Part shown: positions 1-10,439 of the stretch, piece after piece
Layout of the letters: each line of letters starts with the position of its first letter
How positions within the stretch are numbered: position 1 is the first letter of the stretch
From: Parelaphostrongylus tenuis
Lineage: Eukaryota > Nematoda > Chromadorea > Rhabditida > Metastrongylidae
Length of the DNA stretch: 64,000 bases
Assembly (NCBI GenBank): GCA_019055375.1
Contig: JAHQIW010006282.1
Span: 1 to 64,000 of the forward strand
Reading direction: 5' to 3'
Translations under genes and position numbers: made by a program
The notes under the pieces: model-generated
What the model was told of the DNA's origin: nothing
The model's input: the letters and a program-made list of their open reading frames with translations, nothing else
Database searches by the model: none

Positions 1-560
1 GTGTTTTTTTTTTCCCCCACCACCCCCCCCCCCTGAAGGTGGATTTTTTTTGTTGGGGAACACGAAAAAATATCACCCCCCACAAATCCCCCCGGAAGGC
101 ATACTATTTTCATCTTTCTTTGGATTCTTCCTGGCATAATTTTCTTCTACATAACTGCTTTCCTACTTGTAGATTTTTATAGCTCTCTGCCTAAGAAGGT
201 AATATAGCCCCTGTGCTTGGATTCAATTCCCCACCCCCCCACCCGCCCCCCCAAAAAACCCCCGGAGGCCCCTCCAAACAATTGTGGGCCCCGTCCTTCC
301 TTAAAAATCCCAAAATCCCCCCACCCCCCCCCCACCACCCCCCAACCCCCGGGGAAAATTCCCCGTTTTTTTCGTGGGCTTGGAGCGAATAACACCACTA
401 ACTTTCACCCATTTGGGAGGGTCACCGTAAGTCGTACACACCCGTGATTTTCCAGTTCGACCCCGCCATCTGTTCGTTGGCCCTCCACTATTCGGGTTTG
501 GTACATTGCAGTTTTTTTTTTTTTGGGATAAGGGGGTTTTTTTTTTGTTTTATTTGGGTG
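1..560. other. Low-complexity, homopolymer-rich left end
   Basis: This stretch is dominated by long C, T and G runs (for example around 20-35, 225-355 and 510-550) with no credible coding potential. The two C-rich reading frames here give proline- or glycine-rich low-complexity peptides and are artefacts of composition. It looks like the poorly determined end of a draft contig rather than a biological element. Confidence 0.6.
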
Positions 561-1224
561 TTTTTAGGCTAGGCATGTCGATGGTGACTAGCAGCACTCA
601 CAATGTGAGGTATTGAGAGGGGTCGCTGGCACTCGTCATGCACCCTCTGGTCTTTGGTCGAACCCGTGATCCGTGCTCGTTGGTCTTCCTTCGCCCCTCC
701 GAGCGATTGCAATGCGCGCCAGAAGTCGGGGGAAGGGGAAAAAGCCCCCAAAATTGGCTTGGCGATATTGGGAGACATTCTTGAGTTACTGCATGACATG
801 CATTCAGTCGGATTCTCCAAGGGCGGGGGGCGGGTGAGGGTTAGCGTTCCTATGGAGTGAACTGATAGAGCGCGTCATTGTTTACTTTCGCAGTTCTGTC
901 AACATACCAGCCTATCACCGGTCTTAAAATGTCCCCGGCACATCTCGAGTTGTCCCTTGCTAGACTGATACGCTAGCTGATCTCTCAGTGGAAGAAGAAG
1001 CTGAAGAACCACCCAAACAGGCAACTAGCGACGGACCGCAGGAATTCATCGTTGGCTTCATTCGGTTGGTACTTCCGGGCTGGCGAGCGAAATATTGTGT
1101 AGACGACTATCACACTGGTCGTTGCATAAGTTTCTAGCACTAACGGCAATACCCTGACATGCATTCTCAAAAAATTATCACAGGCATAGAAACACGCAAA
1201 TTCTTGACCAAACAAGTGTGAACG

Positions 1225-1390
1225 TTTTCGTTTGCGATTCGCCTTGCATCCTCAGAAGCCGGACTGAGGCCTTCCCTAAGGCGATCGCCGAGTGTTTTTT
1301 TCCAATAAGAGTGTGCGGGAGACGGGGGATCGTGGTCGAACCAACCGCCCTGCTTTATATTCTCGCTTCCTGATAAGCTAATTAGATCGT
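1225..1390 (-). repeat. Degenerate copy of SINE-like family S2
   Basis: The stretch near 1245-1300 reads CCTTGCATCCTCAGAAGCCG and continues CTGAGGCCTTCCCTAAGGCG. This resembles the reverse complement of the body of the repeat whose better copies lie at 7194, 10051 and 29529. It is very degenerate. Confidence 0.3.
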
Positions 1391-1578
1391 CAACCTCTTG
1401 ATCTTTGATTTTTCATGAGCATTGTCTACTTTTGCAGTCGAAATTCACCCAGTCTTGCCCTTTTGTTTGATTTTTCTCAAATGACACCCAGTTTTATACT
1501 ACGTCGACATACTCTTGATTGTATGACTGTTATTTGTTAAAGTATCACTTATGATCTGTGTGCGCTGGTTTTGCCCAG

Positions 1579-1661
1579 GGCCATGCGGACTCCTTACAAA
1601 GGTGCCTTATGTCCCTCAGTTGATGCAGAAAACCAGTTCCGCCATGTCGAATACATAGAAG
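1579..1661 (+). CDS. Probable exon of an unrecognised plus-strand gene
   Basis: The stretch is bounded by a TTTTGCCCAG acceptor and a GTATTT donor and is open in one frame (83 nt, phase 1 to phase 1). The peptide includes RTPYKGALCPSVDAENQF followed by RHVEYIE. I do not recognise the family. It lies upstream of gcs-1 on the same strand. A chance open stretch of this length is possible, so the call rests on the splice sites and the non-repetitive sequence. Confidence 0.35.
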
Positions 1662-1821
1662 GTATTTTTGGGATATTAGTTAAATAAAAGCGACCGTTTT
1701 TTTAAGCTGAAATGGTCTCTTAAAACGTATTCGAAAAAAAGGTTACTTGTTAGTCCATTTTTTTATTTCACTGAATTTGTTCCCTCCCTTTTAGTTGTTA
1801 TTTTTTTCCCCCTTAACCCAG

Positions 1822-1884
1822 AAGCTTATTCCTGAAGACGCGACTTATCCCATTCCAAATGACTTGGATGACAAAGTATTCATA
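1822..1884 (+). CDS. Probable exon of the same unrecognised gene
   Basis: A CCTTAACCCAG acceptor precedes 21 codons reading KLIPEDATYPIPNDLDDKVF plus one residue, followed by a GTGAGA donor. The frame does not match the phase left by the exon ending at 1661; one missing or extra base would reconcile them, as in the neighbouring gcs-1 exons. The family is not recognised. Confidence 0.35.
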
Positions 1885-2869
1885 GTGAGACTATTGCCGT
1901 AATTAATGTGAAGTTTCTTCTTTTTTTTTTGTCTCCAAATAGCAAATCGAAGCGAGGGTTTTGATTAAGTGTTTGAATGTTTATTGATTTTTTCTAATCA
2001 ACCCCTTTCGGGACGGGGTGTCACCCATTTGGATCACAAGGGGCAACGGGGACGATTTCTCTGGAGGGGATTTCTCGACGGGGGGAAAAGTTTTCCCTTG
2101 GACGTCTAAATAACTGTTTGAGCGCGTAAATATCTCGGCGCACGTTTCAATCAAATGGGGTCTGGCATGTCTGAAAAGTCTCTTTCTGTATGCATTGTAA
2201 GAAGCGAAAATAATATGTTTCAACATTAAGTTTATTTTGTTTTTTTGTTTGCTCCGAACTGGGATTCTGTGGACGACTTTCCCCGGGTTTTTGCTAGTCA
2301 TTTGAAATAGCTTTCGAAAAGTCGAAAGTTGCAAAGCCAAAACCGGTTCTTAAAAGGTTTTTCAACGAAAGCTGTATAGAAGCGCGAAGCGAAGCTTACC
2401 TTTCATAAACCACTCGGAGTTTTCCTCGTACCTAAGCGTCTATCTTTGCGTCGCCAAAGCATATAACCATGTAGGAGATAGATCACAGGGTTGTGTCGCA
2501 GTGAACATGAAGACCTGAAGCTTTCCTCAAACCTGGGGAAGAAATCCCAGTCAAATAATGAATAACGTCCGCATGGCAAGGATTAACGATATGTGGTCGA
2601 TCAAACTACCGTCCCGACAAGGGTTAAACTCTTGGGTAACCGCAGGTTGATCGATTGAATAGCGCGCTTCTCAAGCGGTGAGCTATATTCGTTAATTAAT
2701 CGGAGGTTTTTTCGAGTTTTGAAGATAAGGAACTCTGAGTTTTTGGGGTCACTTTGATAACCCATGGTTTTCTCTACACGCTCAAGTGATTTTGGTGCAT
2801 ATATAACACTTGCTGTTTGTTGCTGTTTTTGGCATTTCAACGATCGAAAATCAGAGACGCCGTTCTACA

Positions 2870-3175
2870 CGCCAGGATATCGAAAAATAAGGTGGGCCGG
2901 ACACGTGATGCTGCTCAACGACAACCGATGGACGAGAGCCGTTACCGACTGGATTCCTCGGGACGTCAAGCGCTCTAAAGGAAGACCACTGACCCGTTGG
3001 GACCGATTTCTTCACGAAAGCGATGGAAGAAAGATATGATGCTCAGCGAATCCCTACAGTGAGGGGACCCACTGGGCTACTCTTGCACGCGATAGGGAAA
3101 AATGGAACAGTTGCTGGTACCCGCTCGAGTCACTCGACGATCAACGGGACGACAGGTGATACAGGTGATAACACT
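2870..3175 (+). mobile_element. RTE-type LINE fragment, 3' end of reverse transcriptase ORF
   Basis: The translated peptide contains YRKIRWAGHVMLLNDNRWTR, then AVTDWIPRDVKRSKGRP and LTRWDRF, the characteristic C-terminal tail of nematode RTE-clade retrotransposon proteins. The following bases continue the theme (TLARDR-like and WY/PLES-like) through a frameshift and end near a GACGACAGG..GATAC run also seen after the other RTE relic at 35350. Only the last few hundred bases of the element are present. It is a 5'-truncated, dead copy. Confidence 0.8.
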
Positions 3176-3513
3176 TAAGTGCAAAGAAAACTCCGAAGCT
3201 CAAACTTGATATTCTTTTCACTCTTACAGCGCCATGTGATAATCTGTCGCGAGACCAAATTTAGTTTTAGAATCAGTGAAATTTTGGCTGTTCATGAGCT
3301 ACTAAAACTCTGTTGAAAAAGGCGTCCATAGGCCACAGTCGAGCGAACAAAGCTTATCGAGTTTGCGACATAATTCATTTTGGAATCGCCGCTTTCAAGC
3401 TATCGATTGATTACTAAAAGTTTGATGTGAAAGTTGTGTGTGGCAAAAGCGGGTCCATTCACATGAACGTATTCCCCGTCCTCACAGGTATAAAATTTTA
3501 TTTTATTCAATTA

Positions 3514-3770
3514 AATCTTTCGGACCACGAATCCCACTCTGCATCTTCAACTGGCAACGCTGGAAGATCTGCTCCACCTCCTCTGGATCTCTAACCCTCA
3601 GCGTGCTATGTCAGACGCAGGAGCGTATCAATGCTAGACGCATTAGCCTGCCGTTGTTGAACGCAGTGCGCTGGGGGCTGGAGATGCGGAGGATTTTTGA
3701 GCAGACCGGGCAGGGTTTCCAGTTAGAGCTACAAGAGACCGTGTGGTTCTCGGTTCCGAACGGGTTAAAT
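3514..3770. repeat. Palindromic TTAA-type MITE (family P1)
   Basis: Terminal inverted arms begin CTTTCGGACCACGAATCC and end with the inverted counterpart around GGTTCCGAACGGGTTAA. The inner motif ACCTCCTCTG...GATCTCTAACC and its inverted form recur. The same element recurs at 8.5, 21.3, 55.2, 56.3, 57.9 and 63.8 kb. TTAA at the ends suggests a piggyBac-like target site (inference). Confidence 0.7.
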
Positions 3771-4035
3771 TATTCCTTTACTTTCATGTTTAAGACTGCC
3801 GATTTTGATTTCTAAACGCTGAAATAATGTAGTAATAAGGATTTCAATTTCTAAGTGTTTTGAATAAAAACGTCAAAACATTGTGATCTCATGATGAGGC
3901 CTGCCTAGTCTCCAGCCCCAGGTTCGACGACTTTAGCCTCCAGGGGAATTGTTTTCTCGAGTTTCTAGAGGGTAACTTAGTTGGGATCTAGGCCACCCAG
4001 TTTCGTTGATCAAACCTTTGATTCTCTGATTCCAG

Positions 4036-4157
4036 AAGCACGGTATCGCCCAGTTTATCAATTTGTATCATCGGCTGAAGAACCGTCAAGGCGATCAGTT
4101 AAAATGGGGCGATGAAATCGAGTACACAATCGTCAAATTCGATCACGAACACAAAAG
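4036..4157 (+). CDS. gcs-1: gcs-1 exon: substrate-domain start ([14 protein letters not shown])
   Basis: CTGATTCCAG acceptor and AAAAG/GTACTAG donor. Forty codons plus two bases encode the helix and first strand of the ligase, including KWGDEIEY, where the acidic residues belong to the family's metal-binding core. It leaves phase 2, whereas the next exon is read in phase 0, so one base is missing at the junction. Confidence 0.85.
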
Positions 4158-7100
4158 GTACTAGTATATTGTTCTACCGTTGGTTCTAAGGAAATGACGA
4201 TTCCTTATTGTTCATTTATTCAATCTCCACAGGTTCGTGTATCGTGTCGAGCTGAAGAATTGCTAGGACGTCTTCAGGCAGCCGAGGAAGTTAGTGGTTA
4301 CATTTTCATTATGCATTCCATTTCTCCCATTTCATCTCAATAGGCCGACTTTTTATGAGTCTTCTTTTTATTTTTGTTTGATCTTAGTGAAGTAGAGTGC
4401 TGTGCAAAACTTTTGCGTCAGCTGGGACTCGAACCCGCATTCACTCTATTCAGAAGCGTGTGCTTTAACCTGTTGCCACTACTGACGCGCGTTAGCGTGA
4501 CTGGATGCAAGGCCGATACCGACTACCTGGGCCAAACCGTTGCCGGTTGGTTGCTGACAGACAGATGCGTTGTAGCGTAGAAAGTGTGATGGGAAAACGG
4601 GCAACAGTAGTGCAACGGGTTAGAGCACGCGTTCTGAGTTAGAGTGTGACATGTGAGTTCGAGTCCCTCCTGACGCCAAAAGTTTTATTATCACTTTACA
4701 TTACTGGATACATCTAAGACATCATGTAACCGCTAGGAAAAATAGTCAGCTAATAGGAATTCTGGTTATCTTCACAGTTTTTTTTTCACATTGCAAATCC
4801 CAGGACTTATAGAATTCGGTTCGTATTTTCGTTCTCCTCGTTGGATGTCGTAGAATATTGGTTGAACGCGTCTCTGCACTCTTGAGGGCCTGGCTGTGGC
4901 CTTCCATAAGGCGTTCGTTGTTGACTGCCGGAGAGTGTTGGGGACTGGGGAGAGGGGGTGAGAAGCTGAAGGCAACTTCTACTGATGTGGCTGTAATGCC
5001 GAAACACGTGCCTAGCACTGTATAGGTGCTACAGTAGACCCTTGAAAGGCTCAAGCATATCAGATTACAAAGAATTCATACAGGTAAATGCGATGGTTGG
5101 CACTGTGAATCGCTTCCTATGGCGTCCAGAATTCGCTGCTTATATGGTCGAAGGAACGCCAGGAGTTCATACGGAGGTATTTGTTTCTTTTTACACCACG
5201 TTTTCTTTGGATATGTTCTCTCCAGGGCTATGTTGAGGTTGAAGAACTTCTGGACTTACAGTTACATTTTCACACAAATTTCTATTTCCTTCAGCATTTC
5301 ACGGACCACGTGTGTTCTCTCGAACACACGGTTTTATAGAGCCTTTTTCGCTGTAAAGCGATTTTCCACTTGACTTTCGTTAATCATTCATTAGCTTGAA
5401 AGCGAAGATTTCAGTACTGTGCTTACTTCTCAGAAAGGCTTTTTGATGCGCTACAGCATTCAAGATAAAATTACCTTTCACCTTGGCGCCGGTTTTTTTT
5501 TGCTCTGCTAAGATCTGGGAAGTTTTTCACGGGACTTTAGTAGTCACTTAACAGCTTAAATCTCTATGACTTCGAAACTGGATTTTGGTTTTGGTAGGGT
5601 TTCCACAGAGCACTGTAAGAGCGAAGTGAAGATGACGTTTCATTCTCGCTTTTATATGCAAGTAAAGGTTTTATATGCACTGAGAATGTGGGGGAAGAGG
5701 AGGGAGAGGCGCGAGGGAGTATTTTGGGATCGATGGAGCATCAAAGTGAACACAAAAACCTGAGGAATTTTCGCAAATGAGAGGAGAAAGCCTTGAATAC
5801 CTAACGAAAATCGCGCGCACCTAGAGATCAAATGCGGTTTAGAATGGGGACGGGAATTCAACCTCCACGTCGGGCTGCGCCGAGCATCACTTGTCTCTCG
5901 GCTACTGGCACCCAATTTGCTTAATAATTCGTTAAATCGTATTACTTTCTCAAACTACAGGGCTTCTGGTGTGTGTTTCAACGTCGTTGAAGCGAACATG
6001 ATAGTTCGTCGAATGAAGTGCGAAAATTACTCAAGAAAGTGAGATTTAACAATTTTAATTTCTTCTCAAATCGCTTAGTCCAATAAGGTCATACCTCTTT
6101 CAGGACGAGGCTGTCTTATCGATATCATTTCCCTCTTTGGGCAGCCCTGATTTCACCGACCCTCCCATGCGACCGACTCCCAGTGATGAGAGTGGCCCCA
6201 GGTCGAAGTATCTTTTGGCCCGAAGATGCTGTCTACTGTGGTCATCCCAGGTGAATCGGTTTTGAAGAGCTCATTGTTTAGCGGAGAAAGTGCTCATTCA
6301 TATTTAGATTCAAGAACTTAGTAAAGAATATTCGTGGTCGACGTGGAAGAGAAAGTCGCTATCAATGTGCCGATATTTCAAGGATGTAAACACACCCAGT
6401 CCATATATTGTGAGTTGCACTAATCCATTGCCATCTTACGAACTCTTTTTGTTATCATGAATTTTATTTCGAGTGTTTTTCTCAAGACCATAGCTCAAGA
6501 TTCAATATGCCTTGCAATCATTTTTTGAGCCACGCATGTCTTTTTGGTTTATATTTTTCACTATCTTTTACTATTAGGTCGTTCTATAAGTTTTGGCACT
6601 AGCACAATAAAACACCAAACTTAACTAACTTGAAGCCATTGAAATTGCATGATTTCGGTGTCGTTCAAATGCGCATTTTATTGCGAACATTTTGGTATAC
6701 AATTTGCCCTCACTTGCTTTAAGATGGAACTCATGGAACAAATCCGCTTGCTGCTCATACACGAATTGCGCATAGGGGAAGATGCTATTTGAAGCAGCAC
6801 GCAAGATTAGTCGATCTAGGGGCGATATGCAGTCTTAGAAAGAGGACTTCTCGATGCTTCGCGAAGTTCGAAGCTGCAGAGGACAGTGTGGAAGACAGTC
6901 GCGGCGCGGGACCGTCCACAGGAAGCTCCCTTAATCTTGGGCTTCGCTTCATCTTGCATTTACCCTTACGCGCCATTTGTGCATGAGTAGCAAAGTGACT
7001 GTGTTCCCAAGACGTTGCCATCTCAAAGCCAAGTGAAGGCAAATTGTGCACCAAAATGTTCATAGTAAAATGCGCAATTGAACGGCCCAAAAAAATGATA

Positions 7101-9560
7101 TCTAAACACTTCTGGTCAGTTTCATTTGGTCGTCTTAATTGCTTATAGTACCTTAAATACTTATGTGAGGACCTAGTATTTATTGTTTTGCTGGAGCTGT
7201 GGTCGAGTGGGGCTGGCTAATGATGCTCGACGCGGCTCGATACCGTGATTGGCACTCGCTCCCCTCCATCAAACACTCTCCAGCAATCAGAAACGGACAT
7301 CCTGCGGAACGCTTCAGCCTGGTTATCCTGGAGGTTACAACGAGACGTGCTCCACTAGTACGCTAGCACGACATTCGTGAAGACGGTAAAATCCTCAAGC
7401 AAACGAGAAAACATGCCAGAAGTACTGGACCCGCGCAGTGGGAAAGAAACTGTGGTACGGAAGATAAGGTGATAAGACTTCATGTTTTCTACTAATTACA
7501 GTCCACTGTGCTGATCCCAGTTTTTTCAGCGTTCGAATTTTCTCTCATTCATTCTCCACAGATGTCTTCGAACATCTCACCTCTTACTTCGGTCACCTCC
7601 TACTTGATGGTCTCGTCTTCTTCGTGAATGCTAGTAGAATGTTGGTCGAGACCATGTTCCTTGCACTCCTGGATGTAGCCGAGCTAAGGCATCTTCCAGA
7701 GTTTTAACTGATTGATTTCAAAAGTTGGGAGGGGGTATAACCGGGGCACTGCTTATCGCCTTGATTTTCGATGCTCTGCCATCATCAACCAACCATTGTG
7801 CTGTGCTACTCCACTGATGTCTTTCATGCAGTATCAATGGGCTGTATTACTCTGATTTCGTGATAGGTCTTTCTTCGGCTGGCGCATTTATTTTCGATAA
7901 GAGACTTCCTCAAAGCTCTTCTAACACTGTTACGATGTAATAATTATACACCCAAGGATGAGATATCCAAAATATCAATCCAAGACGGGAGTTGAGCTTC
8001 GTTCACCCAGACCGAGGGTGCGTCCTACCACGACACAACCGAAACCACCAACATTCTTGTAGATTATGGTTATCCAGAGCTGCTAGCATAACTGGGTTTT
8101 TGGCGATATGTGTTTACCAGACTTAGTCCCTTAGAGGGTGGGTGCTGGTAACTTTGATGCCGCATGTGGAACAAAGGTAGCAAGCGCCGACGTTCTGGGC
8201 TGACGCAAGTTCAGCTCTCCTGGAGTAGAGAACCCAGCCACATTACTATGCATCCTTGTGTATATATTCATGCGACATCTACCGGATGTATCTACAATGC
8301 CTTGTTCATTTTTGACTTAATATCACGGTTTCTATGTTATACGCCTCTATTTCTCACCTCACCTGTAGACTGAATTCTTCCGGTTTTAGGAAGATTTGTC
8401 TGCATTTGGAGAAGGAAACATGATCAAAGCAGCGAAACCGGACCACATTTACATGGATCATATGGGTTTTGTATGGGATGCTGCTGTCTACAGGTATTTG
8501 CTGTTGATTTTCTTCGCTTCCGTCCACACTGATTAACCCTTCCAAGACCGTGGACGCGCACGGGCCTCTGCAGCTGATAACTCTGGACGGTCTGCTCCAC
8601 CTATTCTGCATCTCTAATCCCCAGCGTGCCATTGTAAGACGGAGCGGCAAGGCCGTTGTAAGACGCAGCGCGTGCCATTGTTAGACGCAGCGCGCTGAGT
8701 GTTACAGATGCAGAGAAGGTGGAGCAGACCGTCCGGAGTAGCCAGTAGAGATGCGGAGGCCGTGGATCCACGATTACGAAAGGTTAAGGTTAAAACTTAT
8801 TATTGGACGAATATCCAGATTAAAATGCCTTCAAGAGATGTGTTGATTGATAATAAGAGTATGGAAATTTATTCAGCAGCTGTTTAGTAACGTTTCAAGC
8901 AGTCAATGTTGATGAGGCACGATGGCTATATGATCAGCTAACACCTATTACGCCAATCTTACTCGCTCTCTCAGCAGCTACACCTATTTTCAGGAGCAAG
9001 CTGGCGACAATGTTGACTCTCGATGGGATATCATCAGTGCGTAATGTGTTTGCTTAGTCAAAATTTTTGCAATCACTAGCAAATGTCAACCTTTTAGGCA
9101 TTTTTTTCCATGTAACCTCCCTTGTTTTCGGTACACATAGGACTCTTGTGTGCATACATAGCTCGTACGTGAACTATGGTCTTCTTTCGCTCTTACAGCG
9201 TTGCTATGAACACTTTTCCAAAAGCCAATTGTCATCAAAATTAACCAAGCTATTAGCTATTGAATGACCACTAACGGCCTAATGAAGAATCTTTGTTCAA
9301 TGAATTAAGCCTCTCATTTATCATGCACCGAATAGCATATGCATTCCGTTCTGAAAGATTACTTATAAGTCGGTTGTCTTTCGATGAATCACTCTTTCAG
9401 AGCGTTGACGATCGCACAGCGTGAAAACGCGGTCTGGTACCACTTCAGAACTCGAAATGGACTATAGCAAAAAGTCGCTATGACTCCACAGATTGACTAT
9501 ATATATCCATGTTCCGTCCGTACAATGACATACCTTTGCAATCGATGAGACAATATACAA
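4036..9560 (+). CDS. gcs-1: Glutamate-cysteine ligase catalytic subunit, N-terminal half, frame-broken
   Basis: Nine exons encode a protein collinear with eukaryotic glutamate-cysteine ligase heavy chain, the ATP-dependent enzyme joining glutamate and cysteine in the first, limiting step of glutathione synthesis in the cytosol. Recognised blocks, in order, are [123 protein letters not shown], and AKSRYDSTD. They cover roughly residues 25 to 330 of a family length near 650. The start exon and the entire C-terminal half are not visible; 9.6-18 kb has only repeats and unassigned sequence. At least ten single-base gains or losses break the frame, nearly all at short runs, while the amino acids are otherwise well conserved and few stops arise by substitution. 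Either the consensus is poor here or this is a young pseudogene; I favour the former. Exons are listed separately. Confidence 0.85.
4233..4289 (+). CDS. gcs-1: gcs-1 exon ([19 protein letters not shown])
   Basis: CTCCACAG acceptor and GTTAGT donor. The 19 codons align with the family segment following the KFDHE block (human KVRLVLSGEKVL region). Confidence 0.75.
4415..4676. repeat. Foldback of two tRNA-like units in a gcs-1 intron
   Basis: A minus-strand tRNA-like unit (4415-4488) and a plus-strand one (4601-4676) face each other. Each carries a GCGTCAG...CTGACGC type acceptor pair, a box B-like GTTCGAGTCC or its complement, and a GCACGCG D-arm end. The flanks TGCTGTGCAAAACTTTTG and CCAAAAGTTTTAT are roughly inverted. 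It belongs to the tRNA-like foldback family seen repeatedly at 27.8-29.1 and 53-60 kb. Confidence 0.65.
4818..4945 (-). repeat. SINE-like family S2, minus copy
   Basis: The stretch CTTGAGGGCCTGGCTGTGGC, then CATAAGGCGTTCGTTGTTGA and GCCGGAGAGTGTTGG, is the reverse complement of the body of the plus-strand copies at 29529 and 53775. The box A-bearing head is missing or degraded. Confidence 0.6.
5084..5176 (+). CDS. gcs-1: gcs-1 exon ([16 protein letters not shown])
   Basis: CATACAG acceptor and GTATTT donor. It encodes the highly conserved WRPE..YM.EGTPG block. After PGV the conserved PYGG continues in the next frame, so one base (a C of a CC doublet) is missing. Confidence 0.85.
5961..6038 (+). 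CDS. gcs-1: gcs-1 exon (FNVVEANM)
   Basis: AAACTACAG acceptor and GTGAG donor. The conserved N.VEANM..RR block is readable. The frame changes after RRMK, restoring VRKLLKK, consistent with loss of one G of a GG pair. Confidence 0.8.
6104..6250 (+). CDS. gcs-1: gcs-1 exon ([16 protein letters not shown])
   Basis: CTTTCAG acceptor and CCCAG/GTGAAT donor. It encodes the FPRLG-like loop and, after a one-base excess in a CCCC run near 6210, [16 protein letters not shown], matching the family's SLFFPD.A....HPRF. Confidence 0.85.
6308..6409 (+). CDS. gcs-1: gcs-1 exon ([17 protein letters not shown])
   Basis: ATATTTAG acceptor and GTGAGT donor. It encodes the NIR.RRGEKV.INVPIFKD.NTP block of the family. 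Two extra single bases (in GAAGA and TTTC) shift the frame twice. Confidence 0.85.
6577..7173. mobile_element. Mariner foldback derivative M1
   Basis: TA-flanked terminal inverted repeats read GGTCGTTCTATAAGTTTTGG at the left and the complement of GGTCCTCACATAAGTATTTA at the right. The left half carries the N-terminus of a mariner transposase ([20 protein letters not shown]). The right half carries the same region inverted (TGCATGAGTAGCAAAGTG..., then ...GGCAAATTGTGCACC). No catalytic core is left. The element is an inverted dimer of a transposase 5' end. Confidence 0.7.
7194..7475 (+). repeat. SINE-like family S2, plus copy
   Basis: The head AGCTGTGGTCGAGTGG resembles a tRNA box A. The body CACTCTCCAGCAATCAG and CAGCCTGGTTATCCTGGAGG is shared with copies at 10051, 29529 and 53775. 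RNA polymerase III origin is inferred from the head. Confidence 0.6.
7560..7700 (-). repeat. SINE-like family S2, degraded minus copy
   Basis: CCTTGCACTCCTGGATGTAG and CCGAGCTAAGGCATCTTCC match the reverse complement of the S2 body and are close to the copies at 46.4 and 50.3 kb. Confidence 0.45.
8390..8493 (+). CDS. gcs-1: gcs-1 exon ([12 protein letters not shown])
   Basis: GGTTTTAG acceptor and CTACAG/GTATTT donor. It encodes [20 protein letters not shown] and YMDHMGF, a near-invariant family block. One missing G after GGTTTTG shifts the expected GMGCCCLQ ending into another frame. Confidence 0.9.
8533..8791. repeat. Palindromic TTAA-type MITE (family P1) inside gcs-1
   Basis: It begins TTAACCCTTCCAAGACCGTGG and ends CCACGATTACGAAAGGTTAA, with inner inverted arms CTCTGGACGGTCTGCTCCACC and its complement. 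It sits in the intron just after the KPDHIYMD exon. Confidence 0.75.
8888..9040 (+). CDS. gcs-1: gcs-1 exon ([18 protein letters not shown])
   Basis: CTGTTTAG acceptor and GTAATG donor. It encodes [17 protein letters not shown] and [12 protein letters not shown], the family's ARYLYDQL...ALSAASP block. One base is missing at the 5' edge, one after AAGCTGGCG and one at the 3' edge, each compatible with a GG doublet read as G. Confidence 0.85.
9401..9560 (+). CDS. gcs-1: gcs-1 exon (SVDDRT...AKSRYDSTD)
   Basis: CTCTTTCAG acceptor and GTGAGTAC donor. It encodes [26 protein letters not shown] and YNDIPLQ, matching the SVDDRT.EERGLEPL...SRYDS block. It carries an apparent TGA from a paired gain and loss and a further missing base near CAATCGATG. 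It is the last ligase exon I can find. Confidence 0.8.
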
Positions 9561-9712
9561 GTGAGTACATTATCAATATAACATACAAGAATCTTTGATT
9601 TTACTCCTCTTATAGCAGTGTTATGATGTCATGATAGAATATTCATGGCTTTTCGATACATTGGTTTATTCATAAGCTAGATGATACAAATCTCTATGCA
9701 TGATTGTACATG

Positions 9713-9990
9713 AGGTCGCATGTAGCGCAGTGGCTAGAGGGTGCCTTTGATGCACTTGAGTCGATGGTTCGATTTCGCACGCAAGTTCCCTAAAGCTTTC
9801 TATCCTTCCGGAGTTGGCGATTGATACCAAACTGCCTGAGAGGATAGTAGCACTGACTTGATACATCGTTAGGGTACAGCGAGTCACTGTGAAGGGCAAA
9901 TAGCAGTCCGACCATCTCAAACAATGCTTGATGAAAACGAATGCATGGTGCATCTCTCCAGGGATTGACCAACGTCGTGATCATTACATC
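9713..9990 (+). repeat. tRNA-derived SINE (family S1)
   Basis: The head GTCGCATGTAGCGCAGTGGC plus TAGAGG is a box A and GATGGTTCGATTTC a box B. The body includes TTCTATCCTTCCGGAGTTGG and GATAGTAGCACTGACTTG, and the tail is CAGGGATTGACCAACGTCG. At least eleven other copies occur in the window, mostly on the minus strand. Confidence 0.8.
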
Positions 9991-10050
9991 TATATTGTCT
10001 GTTATGGTTGTGCATGATCACTGGATCTTCTGCAAGTAGTACTTTCTTCG

Positions 10051-10312
10051 GGGCGCCGTGGCCGAGTGGTTCTGAACTTGTCGCGGCGCGCGCGAGCTAA
10101 ATTTCCCCATACTCTTTGGCAGTGTAACAGCGAACCTGATAGGAACCACCACAAGCCAAGCTATCATCGAGATTGCAAGGAGACGTACCAACTAGTATTC
10201 TATGACGTTAGGAAGAGCAAGCCCTCCCGAAGAATGTCACTTGTACGCAAGAAGTGACTACGGGGATTCCGCGTAGTGAAAAGAAAACTGTGAAGAGGAC
10301 GAACCAATAAAG
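10051..10312 (+). repeat. SINE-like family S2
   Basis: The head GGGCGCCGTGGCCGAGTGG is box A-like, resembling Leu or Ser tRNA genes. GCGGCGCGCG and GATTGCAAGGAGACGTACC follow. It ends near ACCAATAAAGTGGC, like the copy at 29529. Confidence 0.7.
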
Positions 10313-10439
10313 TGGCAAAAATTCTCTCTTAAATAACAAAAGTCATTTTTTTTGCCTTAGTTAACCTTTATATATAGAAAAGCAAGTTTCACGCCGTCAG
10401 TATTAAATCTCACAAGGCATGCGCCGTAACATCACTCTA

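Noticed and set aside
217..447. Proline-rich plus-strand ORF and its glycine-rich antisense partner
   Set aside because: Both come from C and G homopolymer runs at the low-quality left end.
1981..2340. 119-codon minus-strand ORF
   Set aside because: Basic, low-similarity sequence overlapping eroded inverted-repeat DNA; no splice signals or family match.
3424..3488. Possible gcs-1 first exon (AKAGPFT before a GTATAA donor)
   Set aside because: It superficially resembles the ligase start but lacks the conserved W-E-E-T-K segment and has an early stop.
8354..8650. Minus-strand frame of 98 codons
   Set aside because: It is the antisense shadow of the gcs-1 KPDHIYMD exon and the adjoining palindromic repeat.
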